Source of the DNA: an uncultured Chlamydiae bacterium
GTDB taxonomy: Bacteria > Chlamydiota > Chlamydiia > Chlamydiales > CALBHK01
Assembly: GCA_937894565.1 (NCBI GenBank)
Contig: CALBHK010000276.1
Location: forward strand, 1 to 5,399
Direction: 5' to 3'
Length of the DNA stretch: 5,399 bases
Shown here: one piece after another, positions 1 to 5,101 of the stretch
How positions within the stretch are numbered: the stretch's first letter is position 1
How the letters are laid out: each line of letters begins with the position of its first letter
Made by a program: the position numbers and the translations under genes
The notes under the pieces: model-generated
What the model saw: only the letters and a program-made list of their open reading frames with translations
What the model was told of the DNA's origin: nothing
Databases searched by the model: none

Positions 1-390
1 CGTAAGAAAGCAGTAAACGTAAAAAAGCAGAGAGAAGAAATGGACATCTCTTTAAAAGAAGCGGAAAATGCAACTTCCATTCGCAGCAACCATTTGCAGG
101 CCATTGAAGAGGGAGAGATTCACAAGATCCCCTCCCCTGTCTACGCTCAAGGCTTTTTTAAACAGTATGCCGCCTATTTAGGATTGGATGGTGAGCAGAT
201 TTTAAAAGAAAATCCCCATCTTTTTCAAAAGCCGCAAAAACAAGAATTCTCTTATGGTATTGGCACTCTGGAAGTTAGAGGACATCCCGGCTCTGGCGTG
301 AAGTGGCTACCTAACTTAATTTGGACACTCACTTTTATTGGCATGATTGTAGCCGCCTACTTCTTAGCCGATTACCTTCAACTTATTTAA
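1..390 (+). CDS. rodZ: RodZ-like cytoskeletal/morphogenesis protein, 5'-truncated by window edge
   Basis: The reading frame is open from base 1 (RKKAVNVKKQREE...) and runs through the ATG at 40, so that ATG is almost certainly internal. The text around it (REEMDISLKEAENATSIR) aligns with the first helices of the RodZ-type helix-turn-helix (HTH_25), normally preceded by a further stretch of this domain. The motifs LQAIEEGEIHKIPSPVYAQGF and FKQYAAYLGLDGEQIL are the classic RodZ N-terminal domain signature. About 45 linker residues lead to one transmembrane helix (WLPNLIWTLTFIGMIVAAYF), and the protein ends some eight residues later. Family knowledge: RodZ binds MreB through the HTH domain at the cytoplasmic membrane and helps organise peptidoglycan synthesis. 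Typical RodZ proteins also carry a periplasmic domain; chlamydial RodZ (CT009 of C. trachomatis) is known as a short form lacking it, and this one matches that architecture. A strong terminator follows. The symbol rests on motif recognition; a generic HTH_25 membrane protein is the alternative. Confidence 0.82.
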   Translation, partial: RKKAVNVKKQREEMDISLKEAENATSIRSNHLQAIEEGEIHKIPSPVYAQGFFKQYAAYLGLDGEQILKENPHLFQKPQKQEFSYGIGTLEVRGHPGSGVKWLPNLIWTLTFIGMIVAAYFLADYLQLI

Positions 391-415
391 TACCCGCAGA
401 AATGAATCTCCATAC

Positions 416-453
416 AGTTTTCTGAAAGCCCGGAGGGCTTCCAGAAAACTTTT
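416..453 (+). terminator. Rho-independent terminator of the rodZ-like gene
   Basis: Arms 416-431 and 435-450 form a 16-bp stem with a single A-C mismatch (425/441) and a three-base loop (GGA, 432-434). The top of the stem is GC-rich (AGCCC/GGGCT) and the 3' side runs into TTTT (450-453). It lies 26 bp after the stop codon of the upstream gene. The flanking A and T tracts make it likely to work in both directions. Confidence 0.85.
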
Positions 454-505
454 AAAATCCCAAAGAACAAAAATCGAATATTAAAAACAGCGTTAAACAA
501 TAAAT

Positions 506-535
506 TTGATGAATAATTAAAGATAATGTTATAAT
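506..535 (+). promoter_or_regulatory. Sigma70-type promoter for the kinase gene
   Basis: A perfect -10 hexamer TATAAT (530-535) is preceded at 18 bp by TTGATG (506-511), a four-of-six match to TTGACA. Predicted start is near 542, giving a 35-base AT-rich leader before the ATG at 577. The surrounding DNA (454-576) is very AT-rich with no other feature seen. It lies downstream of a terminator, so the kinase gene probably has its own transcript. Confidence 0.6.
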
Positions 536-576
536 AAGGTTGAAATTAAATATAATTAACATAAAGTTGGTTATTC

Positions 577-1995
577 ATGGAAAATATACCTATAGATAAA
601 TTATCCGAAACTTTAGGGGTTCAAAACGCTGAATCCGTTAAACACATAGGTTCTATTGGTATTGGAAAAAATACTACAATCAAAAGATTAACATTAGGCG
701 GAGTACATGCCTCTTTAAGAATCGCTGCTGCCACTAAGAATGAATTGAATTTCTTTTCCAGAACCTTTCTTTTTACTCGTATTGAAGGAACAGACACCTT
801 TATCAATATACGCAGCACGGCTAAACGTTTAGGCCTTACACATGACGAAGTCAAAGATCTTGCAAAAGAGGGAAAAGGGAAGTTAACAGAGGCATTTGAA
901 AAACGCCAAGCAGTTTTAAGCCAATACGAAGACATTGTAAATCAATATACGCTTGACCTCGCGAGCAGAAAATTAGAAAAAGAAGCAACAAACGAAAATG
1001 CAAAAGTGACAACAGCCCTAACGCCTGAAGTTCTTCTTAAAACCATTCAACTCGGCTTTAAAAAGTTAGATGAAATTCCCGATAAAGATATTTTCTTTTC
1101 AGAAGATTTAAAACAGATGCACGTATTTACACAAGAGCTAGGTAGGGGTACTTTTGGCGTTGTCTCTAAAACATTCGACCTAATCGGTAAAACATTTGTC
1201 GCAGCCAAAGAAGCTCCACGATTTCAGTTTGATAATCCTATGAGCCAAGAAATAGAGGAGGCAGTATCACCCCAATCACAAGAAAGAATGGAAAATGAAA
1301 TATTTATCCTAAAAAAATTAGATCATCCGGGTATTCAACGTGCGCCAAGTGAAATTACCACAATTACCAACACTAAGGGAGTAAAAAAAACTATTTATCA
1401 AACTCAGTTGATGACGGGTGGTGACCTGAAGATAAATAAAATAAAGTTAAGCCCTCAAATGGAAAAATTTTATGAACTAAGCCCAAAAAAACAATTTCAA
1501 CTTTTTCAAGCTCCTGTAGAAGGATTAGCCTATACGCACCAAATGAATATTGTGCACCGCGATATTAAACCAGCTAATTTTTTAATAAAAGTGAATGATC
1601 AAGGAGTCCCTTCTCAAATAATTCTTGCTGATTTCGATGCCGCAGAAGAGAATGCCAACCAAAAACCTCTTGTTATTTCAAATAAGGGAACTCCTTTCTA
1701 CATGCCCCGAGAAGAAAACAACACCTTAGAGCAATCGGACGTATTTGCATTTGCTTTGAGCCTTATTGAAATTTTCACAAAAGGTCAACAAGAAACCGGC
1801 TCCTCTCGCCAAGGAACCTATCCTCAAACTAAAGAAAATAATAGGCTGGGCGAAAAAAATCATAGATTATTAATGGAAAAAGGCGTGCCACAAGAAATGG
1901 CTGATCTTCTAATGGAAGGCATTGGCCCTAAAGATGACCGCCCTACTTCAGAACAATTTAAACAGAGATATAATGAGATTTTAGGTAGAATGTAA
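577..1995 (+). CDS. Eukaryotic-type Ser/Thr protein kinase with unrecognised N-terminal region (DFD variant)
   Basis: This 472-residue protein has a protein kinase domain from about residue 183 to the end. Visible elements in order: glycine loop LGRGTFGVV (188-196); ATP-anchoring lysine in VAAK (K211); helix-C glutamate in ENEIFILKKLDHPGI (E241); catalytic loop HRDIKPAN (H327, D329, K331, N334); metal-binding DFD (352-354) where most kinases have DFG; activation segment end GTPFYMPRE (371-379) in place of the usual APE; helix-F aspartate in SDVFAFALSLIEI (D388); and the late arginine in DDRPT (R455). All catalytic residues are present, so activity is plausible, but the DFG glycine is replaced by aspartate. 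Lysine followed by P-A-N in the catalytic loop indicates Ser/Thr specificity. Residues 1-180 match no family I recognise; they include a charged, probably helical stretch at 88-145. No transmembrane helix or extracellular sensor domain is seen, unlike PknB-type receptors. A soluble, possibly secreted host-directed kinase is an inference. No strong Shine-Dalgarno precedes the ATG, but it is the first start after the promoter. Confidence 0.85.
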   Translation: MENIPIDKLSETLGVQNAESVKHIGSIGIGKNTTIKRLTLGGVHASLRIAAATKNELNFFSRTFLFTRIEGTDTFINIRSTAKRLGLTHDEVKDLAKEGKGKLTEAFEKRQAVLSQYEDIVNQYTLDLASRKLEKEATNENAKVTTALTPEVLLKTIQLGFKKLDEIPDKDIFFSEDLKQMHVFTQELGRGTFGVVSKTFDLIGKTFVAAKEAPRFQFDNPMSQEIEEAVSPQSQERMENEIFILKKLDHPGIQRAPSEITTITNTKGVKKTIYQTQLMTGGDLKINKIKLSPQMEKFYELSPKKQFQLFQAPVEGLAYTHQMNIVHRDIKPANFLIKVNDQGVPSQIILADFDAAEENANQKPLVISNKGTPFYMPREENNTLEQSDVFAFALSLIEIFTKGQQETGSSRQGTYPQTKENNRLGEKNHRLLMEKGVPQEMADLLMEGIGPKDDRPTSEQFKQRYNEILGRM

Positions 1996-2745
1996 GTTTT
2001 CATAAAAAACACGATCTAAAAAAAGACCATGAGCGGGGGCTGTGACTCCCGCTTCTTCGCGTTTGCCCCCTTTAAGCAAATCAGCCACATTATCCATAGT
2101 CATCTCTTTCTTGCCGCAGCGCACTAACACTCCCACAATGTTTCTGGCCATGCGGTAGAGAAAGCTATTCCCACGCATGACTATTTTAATCTCCTTTCCC
2201 TTACCCCTGCTCACACTCACTTGCGTTAAAGTGCGCAAGTCATCCTTATGAGCCAACTTAGCGCGGTCGTTACAGAAAGCTTCAAAGTGATGCGTTCCAA
2301 TCAATAAAGCTGCCACCTGCTGCATGAGGTCCACATCTAAAGAATCCCCTAATTTCCAACTATACAAGCGCAAGTGAGGAGGCTGGATATAATGATTCCA
2401 AATAGAATAATGGTATTCTTTTTCTAAGGCATCTAAGCTTGGATGAAAGGACTCTTCCACCTCCACAATTTTGAGCACGCGAATGGAGGCTGGAAGCAGC
2501 CCATTGGCACTTTTTTGCAAACGATACGGCATTATGGGTTGCTCTAAAAAAAAATCGACCACCTGCCCTCTTGCATGCACGCCGGCATCTGTACGGCTGG
2601 CTGCCTGTAAAACCACAGGGGATCGCACAATTTTTTCTAAAACATTTTGCAAATGTTCTTCCACGCTCTCACCAAGAACTGTTTTTTGCCAGCCTTTTAA
2701 GTGAGAGCCATCATAAGCTATAAGTAAAGCCAAATGTTGTTTCAT
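1981..2745 (-). CDS. truA: tRNA pseudouridine synthase A
   Basis: TruA converts uridines 38-40 in the anticodon stem-loop of many tRNAs to pseudouridine in the cytoplasm. The 254-residue product is near the usual bacterial length and has the family motifs in order: LLIAYDGSHLKGWQ (7-20), SRTDAGVHARGQV (50-62) with the catalytic aspartate D53, the EYHYSIW segment (110-116) with the conserved active-site tyrosine, THHFEAFC (151-158), SFLYRMARNIVGVL (194-207) and the terminal APAHGLFLDRVFY (236-248). It appears intact. Its ATG overlaps the TGA of the upstream small membrane protein gene (ATGA, 2742-2745), so the two are probably cotranscribed and translationally coupled. Its 3' end overlaps the convergent kinase gene by 15 bp, with no terminator between. 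Confidence 0.96.
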   Translation of the reverse strand: MKQHLALLIAYDGSHLKGWQKTVLGESVEEHLQNVLEKIVRSPVVLQAASRTDAGVHARGQVVDFFLEQPIMPYRLQKSANGLLPASIRVLKIVEVEESFHPSLDALEKEYHYSIWNHYIQPPHLRLYSWKLGDSLDVDLMQQVAALLIGTHHFEAFCNDRAKLAHKDDLRTLTQVSVSRGKGKEIKIVMRGNSFLYRMARNIVGVLVRCGKKEMTMDNVADLLKGGKREEAGVTAPAHGLFLDRVFYENLHST

Positions 2746-3155
2746 AAAGCAATGCGTTTCTCTTCATTTTTTGTTTCTTTGCAGCGATATGTCAGGCCAT
2801 TAATGGCTCCTAACACAACAAGAGATAACGCACTTACAACAATCCATTGCATCCATAAGCCCCCTACAAAAGCAGCCATGCAGACGATTGAAAATTTAGA
2901 TGGCAAATAGCTTACCGCTTTTTTTACCCAAGCACATTCTTTTACCAAAGAGCCTGTGGCGTACGCTGCCCCATATCCAATCGGAAAAAAAATCAAGCTT
3001 CCAGCTAAAGAAGTGATAAGAAGAAGTTCGCCCGGATGCGCATAGACAAATTCTTTAACTTTTTTTCCCATCCAAATCGCTCCTTCTTTTACCTTGAGGC
3101 CTATATTTTTCACCCTTGTTTGACAGGTTATTTTTTTTATTTCTTCTCCGCTCAT
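2742..3155 (-). CDS. Small membrane protein of unknown function, coupled to truA
   Basis: I do not recognise this family. With the chosen start the product has 137 residues: a basic, lysine-rich N-terminus (1-40), a hydrophobic segment at about 44-68 (LLLITSLAGSLIFFPIGYG...), a short charged loop with lysines (72-88), a second long hydrophobic stretch at about 89-122, which is enough for one long or two short helices, and a charged tail (TYRCKETKNEEKRIAL). The two-lobed hydrophobic layout resembles chlamydial inclusion membrane (Inc) proteins, but many small membrane proteins look like this, so that is only a possibility. Start choice: the frame opens upstream with a GTG at 3185 and an ATG at 3170, but the ATG at 3155 has a good Shine-Dalgarno (GGAGAT, 3168-3163) seven bases upstream and is preferred. 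The stop overlaps the truA ATG. The upstream promoter is weak; see the separate entry. Confidence 0.7.
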   Translation of the reverse strand: MSGEEIKKITCQTRVKNIGLKVKEGAIWMGKKVKEFVYAHPGELLLITSLAGSLIFFPIGYGAAYATGSLVKECAWVKKAVSYLPSKFSIVCMAAFVGGLWMQWIVVSALSLVVLGAINGLTYRCKETKNEEKRIAL

Positions 3156-3162
3156 TTTATTT

Positions 3163-3168
3163 ATCTCC
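3163..3168 (-). promoter_or_regulatory. Ribosome binding site deciding the start of the small membrane protein
   Basis: GGAGAT on the minus strand lies seven bases before the ATG at 3155-3153. Neither of the two in-frame upstream starts (GTG at 3185, ATG at 3170) has a comparable site, so this points to the 137-residue form. Confidence 0.55.
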
Positions 3169-3200
3169 ATTTTTATAGCCCACACATATGTGGGTGCTTA

Positions 3201-3228
3201 TCCATAAGATATCAGAAAAAAAATTCAA
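3201..3228 (-). promoter_or_regulatory. Possible promoter for the small membrane protein-truA unit
   Basis: On the minus strand TTGAAT (3228-3223, four of six to TTGACA) is followed after 16 bp, including a T tract, by TATGGA (3206-3201, four of six to TATAAT). The predicted transcript start near 3194 gives a leader of about 39 bases to the ATG at 3155, which is consistent with that start. The match is modest. Confidence 0.35.
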
Positions 3229-3307
3229 CCGCCAACTATCATAATTAGACCTCTTGCAGTCCTTCAGACTGCGATATGCAACTCATTCACACCCAGGGCG
3301 TTGCCCT

Positions 3308-3337
3308 GGGCTGTTGCACTATTAGTCCTTCGGACTA
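3308..3337. repeat. 30-bp direct repeat, copy 1
   Basis: An exact 30-bp unit beginning GGGCTGTTGCAC and ending in the hairpin TAGTCCTTCGGACTA recurs at 3348-3377, a 40-bp period with a 10-bp separator. It lies in the centre of the composite palindrome and probably arose by local duplication. Confidence 0.9.
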
Positions 3338-3347
3338 GTTTTCCCTC

Positions 3348-3377
3348 GGGCTGTTGCACTATTAGTCCTTCGGACTA
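3348..3377. repeat. 30-bp direct repeat, copy 2
   Basis: Exact second copy of the unit at 3308-3337. It has lost the left half of the CCCAGGGC hairpin that precedes copy 1: here only CCCTCGGG remains (3343-3350), which suggests copy 2 is a partial duplication of the arm. Confidence 0.9.
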
Positions 3378-3485
3378 TAAGTGAAAGTGTTACTAGCCTG
3401 TAGGGCTATAATTGCAACAGCCCAGGGCAACGCCCTGGGTATGAATGGGTTGCATATCGCAGTCTGAAGGACTGCAAGGAAATTT

Positions 3486-4733
3486 TTAATCGGTATTTTC
3501 TGTTACACTGCCGAAATGAGGGGCCACCTCTGCTTGTACTGTCGCAGCCACGCAAGAGTCTGACCAGACATTGATCGCACTTTCAAGCATATCAATTAAG
3601 GCATAAAAGGGCAGAATAATCCCCATCATCTGAAGAGGAACGTGCATAGAAGCTAAAAAGGCAGAAGCCAGAAAAAAACAACCCATAGGAACGCCTGCAT
3701 TACCTACAGCTGCAACCGTGCTTAAAATAATCCACAGCCCCAGCTCTAATGCCGAAAATTCCATCCCATGGCTCGTAGAGACAAACAATACAGTCGTTAA
3801 AATAAAAGCAGCACAGGCATTCATATTAATTGTCGTGCATAAGGGAAATGCAAAATTGGCCACTTTCTTAGAGATCTTCCCCCTCTCCTCTGCACATCTA
3901 AGGGCCATAGGCAAAGCAGCGCTTGAAGATTTGCTAAAAAAAGCAATGGAGAGAGCGGGCAGCATCGCCTTAAACAAGGATAGGGGTTTTACGCCTTTCC
4001 ACTTAAGCAACAAAGGCAACACAACAATAGCCTGCAGAAGATTAGCTAAGAGAACGCAAAGCAGATACCACCCAATCGCGCCTATTGGCGAACCATTACG
4101 GATATCCATAACAAATTCTGTGACAAAAGCCCAAACTGCTATTGGCATTAATGTTAAAATAGCTGTCGTGAGCTTCATCACACCAGCGTATAGACTAGAA
4201 AAAAACGCATGTAAGATGGAGCGTTTATCATCGGGCAGCGAGAGCATTGACAAGCTAAGAGCGATCCCGATAAAAAGCACTCCCACCACATTACCTTTTA
4301 GAAAGGGTTCTACAAAATTAGAAGGAATAGATTGGGTTAAAAATGTGAGATACGATTCAGAAGGCAGTTCTACTTTCATCCCTTCCGGCAAAGCAACAGA
4401 ACCCGTGTGCACAGGATCGATAAAGAGAAAAAGAGCTAATGCGATAGAAGCTGCAATCACAGTTGTAAGCAAAGTGTATTTAACGACTTTTATCCCTAAG
4501 TAGCGAAATTCAGCCAAACTTTCCATTCCGGCTATTGTTGAAACAATAGATAAAAAAATGATGGGCAAGCTCACAAGAGTAAGTAAGTTAATAAATAGGG
4601 TTGAGGCCAGATGAGCTGCTTGCGTCAGGAGATCAAAATCCAAATGCCCAGTGATCGCTCCTAGTACTAAAGCTAATACATAGAGGCGGCTGCGAAAATC
4701 AAAGACCGTTAAGAAGTTTTTTAATATTTTCAT
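3486..4733 (-). CDS. DAACS/SLC1-family Na+- or H+-coupled carrier with altered substrate site
   Basis: This 415-residue inner-membrane protein matches the dicarboxylate/amino acid:cation symporter family (GltP, GltT, DctA, GltPh; usually 400-450 residues). Family marks in order: LVSLPIIFLSIVSTIAGM in the N-terminal half (53-70); re-entrant hairpin 1 FSKSSSAALP (266-275); TM7 INMNACAA (302-309) where the family has NMDGTA; hairpin 2 GNAGVPMG (344-351); TM8 IDMLESAINVWSD (380-392), aligned with DMGRTMVNVTGD of GltPh. Compared with GltPh, D394, N401 and D405 are kept (D381, N388, D392), but R397, which binds the acidic side chain of aspartate, is E384, T398 is S385, D312 is N305 and T314 is C307. 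An acidic substrate is therefore unlikely; a neutral or basic amino acid is an inference, and coupling may also be altered. The protein appears full length. Only a weak GAG precedes the ATG at 4733, and I see no convincing promoter. The gene stands alone, followed by the 226-bp palindrome. Confidence 0.9.
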   Translation of the reverse strand: MKILKNFLTVFDFRSRLYVLALVLGAITGHLDFDLLTQAAHLASTLFINLLTLVSLPIIFLSIVSTIAGMESLAEFRYLGIKVVKYTLLTTVIAASIALALFLFIDPVHTGSVALPEGMKVELPSESYLTFLTQSIPSNFVEPFLKGNVVGVLFIGIALSLSMLSLPDDKRSILHAFFSSLYAGVMKLTTAILTLMPIAVWAFVTEFVMDIRNGSPIGAIGWYLLCVLLANLLQAIVVLPLLLKWKGVKPLSLFKAMLPALSIAFFSKSSSAALPMALRCAEERGKISKKVANFAFPLCTTINMNACAAFILTTVLFVSTSHGMEFSALELGLWIILSTVAAVGNAGVPMGCFFLASAFLASMHVPLQMMGIILPFYALIDMLESAINVWSDSCVAATVQAEVAPHFGSVTENTD

Positions 4734-4772
4734 AATCTCGTCAGTTTACCATACTCTTTTATTTTTTTAAAA

Positions 4773-4810
4773 GATGTAGCGGATGTAATGTAACGGATGT
4801 AACGGATAAC
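4773..4810. repeat. Degenerate 9-bp tandem repeats (GATGTARCG-like)
   Basis: Units GATGTAGCG (4773), GATGTAATG (4782), a partial TAACG (4791), GATGTAACG (4796) and GATAAC (4805) follow one another directly, upstream of the transporter start. Next to the large inverted repeat, they may be part of the same intergenic element. Confidence 0.65.
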
Positions 4811-4821
4811 TCACAGAACAC

Positions 4822-4991
4822 AGGAAAAAGAAAAATAACAGGATGGCAGGATCGCCTTCGGCGGCAGGATAAAGATACAATTAGTTACTGTCTTTTCTCT
4901 AAAACCAAAAGAAATAAAATTTATTGCCCCCCAATGTTTTTTATCCTGCCGCCGAAGGCGATCCTGCCATCCTGTTGTTTTTCTTTCTCCT
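4822..4991. repeat. 170-bp inverted-repeat element (MITE- or REP-like)
   Basis: Arms 4822-4873 and 4940-4991 are reverse complements over 52 bp with two mismatches (4826/4987 and a T-G at 4836/4977); the inner 37 bp (4837-4873 and 4940-4976) are exact. The 66-bp spacer (4874-4939) is AT-rich and non-coding. Each arm carries a smaller hairpin CGCCTTCGGCG and repeated GCAGGAT words. No clear target-site duplication is visible at the ends. The position between divergent genes (transporter on -, short ORF on +) means it could fold in either transcript only if a promoter lies outside it. Confidence 0.85.
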
Positions 4992-5037
4992 CCTGTAAAT
5001 CTACCCCTTACAGTTCAATACTCTATCCAGTACTCTA

Positions 5038-5066
5038 TTGAATTAAAATAATTATTATGATATAAT
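5038..5066 (+). promoter_or_regulatory. Near-consensus sigma70-type promoter for the 5102 ORF
   Basis: TTGAAT (5038-5043) and a perfect TATAAT (5061-5066) are separated by the ideal 17 bp. Predicted start near 5073 leaves a 29-base leader. A GAGG Shine-Dalgarno (5091-5094) lies seven bases before the ATG at 5102, so this short gene has complete expression signals. Confidence 0.7.
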
Positions 5067-5077
5067 TGTTGTATCAT
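5057..5077. promoter_or_regulatory. Operator-like inverted repeat over the -10 and start site
   Basis: ATGATA (5057-5062) and TATCAT (5072-5077) form a 6-bp dyad with a nine-base spacer that covers the -10 hexamer and the predicted transcription start. A repressor site is possible, but AT-rich DNA yields such dyads by chance. Confidence 0.25.
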
Positions 5078-5101
5078 TAAATAATAAATTGAGGTTAATA
5101 A

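Larger units (their letters stand above)
3253..3478. repeat. 226-bp composite palindrome with 66-bp inverted arms and nested hairpins
   Basis: The left arm (3253-3318) and right arm (3413-3478) are reverse complements with only two mismatches (3283/3448 and 3290/3441). Each arm holds its own hairpins: GCAGTC..GACTGC (3256-3272; mirrored at 3459-3475) and CCCAGGGC..GCCCTGGG (3292-3310; mirrored at 3421-3439). The 94-bp centre contains TAGTCCTTCGGACTA twice (3323-3337, 3363-3377) and a diverged hairpin TAGCC..GGCTA (3394-3408). The element fills the gap between two minus-strand genes, starting eight bases past the transporter stop. There is no T run after the hairpins, so it is not a textbook intrinsic terminator, although such a structure could stall polymerase or protect the mRNA end. 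It resembles the REP/BIME class of intergenic palindromes; no ORF is present inside. Confidence 0.9.

Noticed and set aside
40..42. ATG at 40 as the start of the RodZ-like protein
   Set aside because: The frame is open to the window edge, no Shine-Dalgarno at proper spacing is needed to explain it, and starting here would remove the first part of the HTH domain.
621..935. Open minus-strand frame inside the kinase N-terminal region
   Set aside because: It lies fully within the kinase coding sequence on the other strand, shows no family resemblance and has no ribosome site that stands out.
2471..2704. Open plus-strand frame opposite truA
   Set aside because: Shadow of the conserved truA reading frame; its composition (many Cys, Ser, Thr) is typical of an antisense translation.
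3183..3192. Perfect 10-bp palindrome CACATATGTG as an operator for the small membrane protein-truA unit
   Set aside because: It is short and lies just downstream of only a weak promoter candidate, with no extended flanking symmetry; chance is a sufficient explanation.
3036..3248. Open plus-strand frame opposite the small membrane protein
   Set aside because: Its Phe/Tyr/His-rich composition reflects the antisense of lysine- and glutamate-rich codons; the minus-strand frame has a Shine-Dalgarno and an ATGA overlap with truA.
3308..3377. CRISPR-like pair of 30-bp repeats
   Set aside because: Only two copies, a 10-bp separator, no leader or cas genes, and the repeat is part of a larger palindrome.
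3456..3485. Classical intrinsic terminator for the transporter gene
   Set aside because: The hairpin at 3459-3475 is real, but on the minus strand it is followed by GATATGC rather than a T run, so it does not fit a Rho-independent terminator.
3718..4503. Open 261-codon plus-strand frame opposite the transporter gene
   Set aside because: It is the antisense of a clearly conserved SLC1-family gene, has no recognisable motif and no expression signals of its own.
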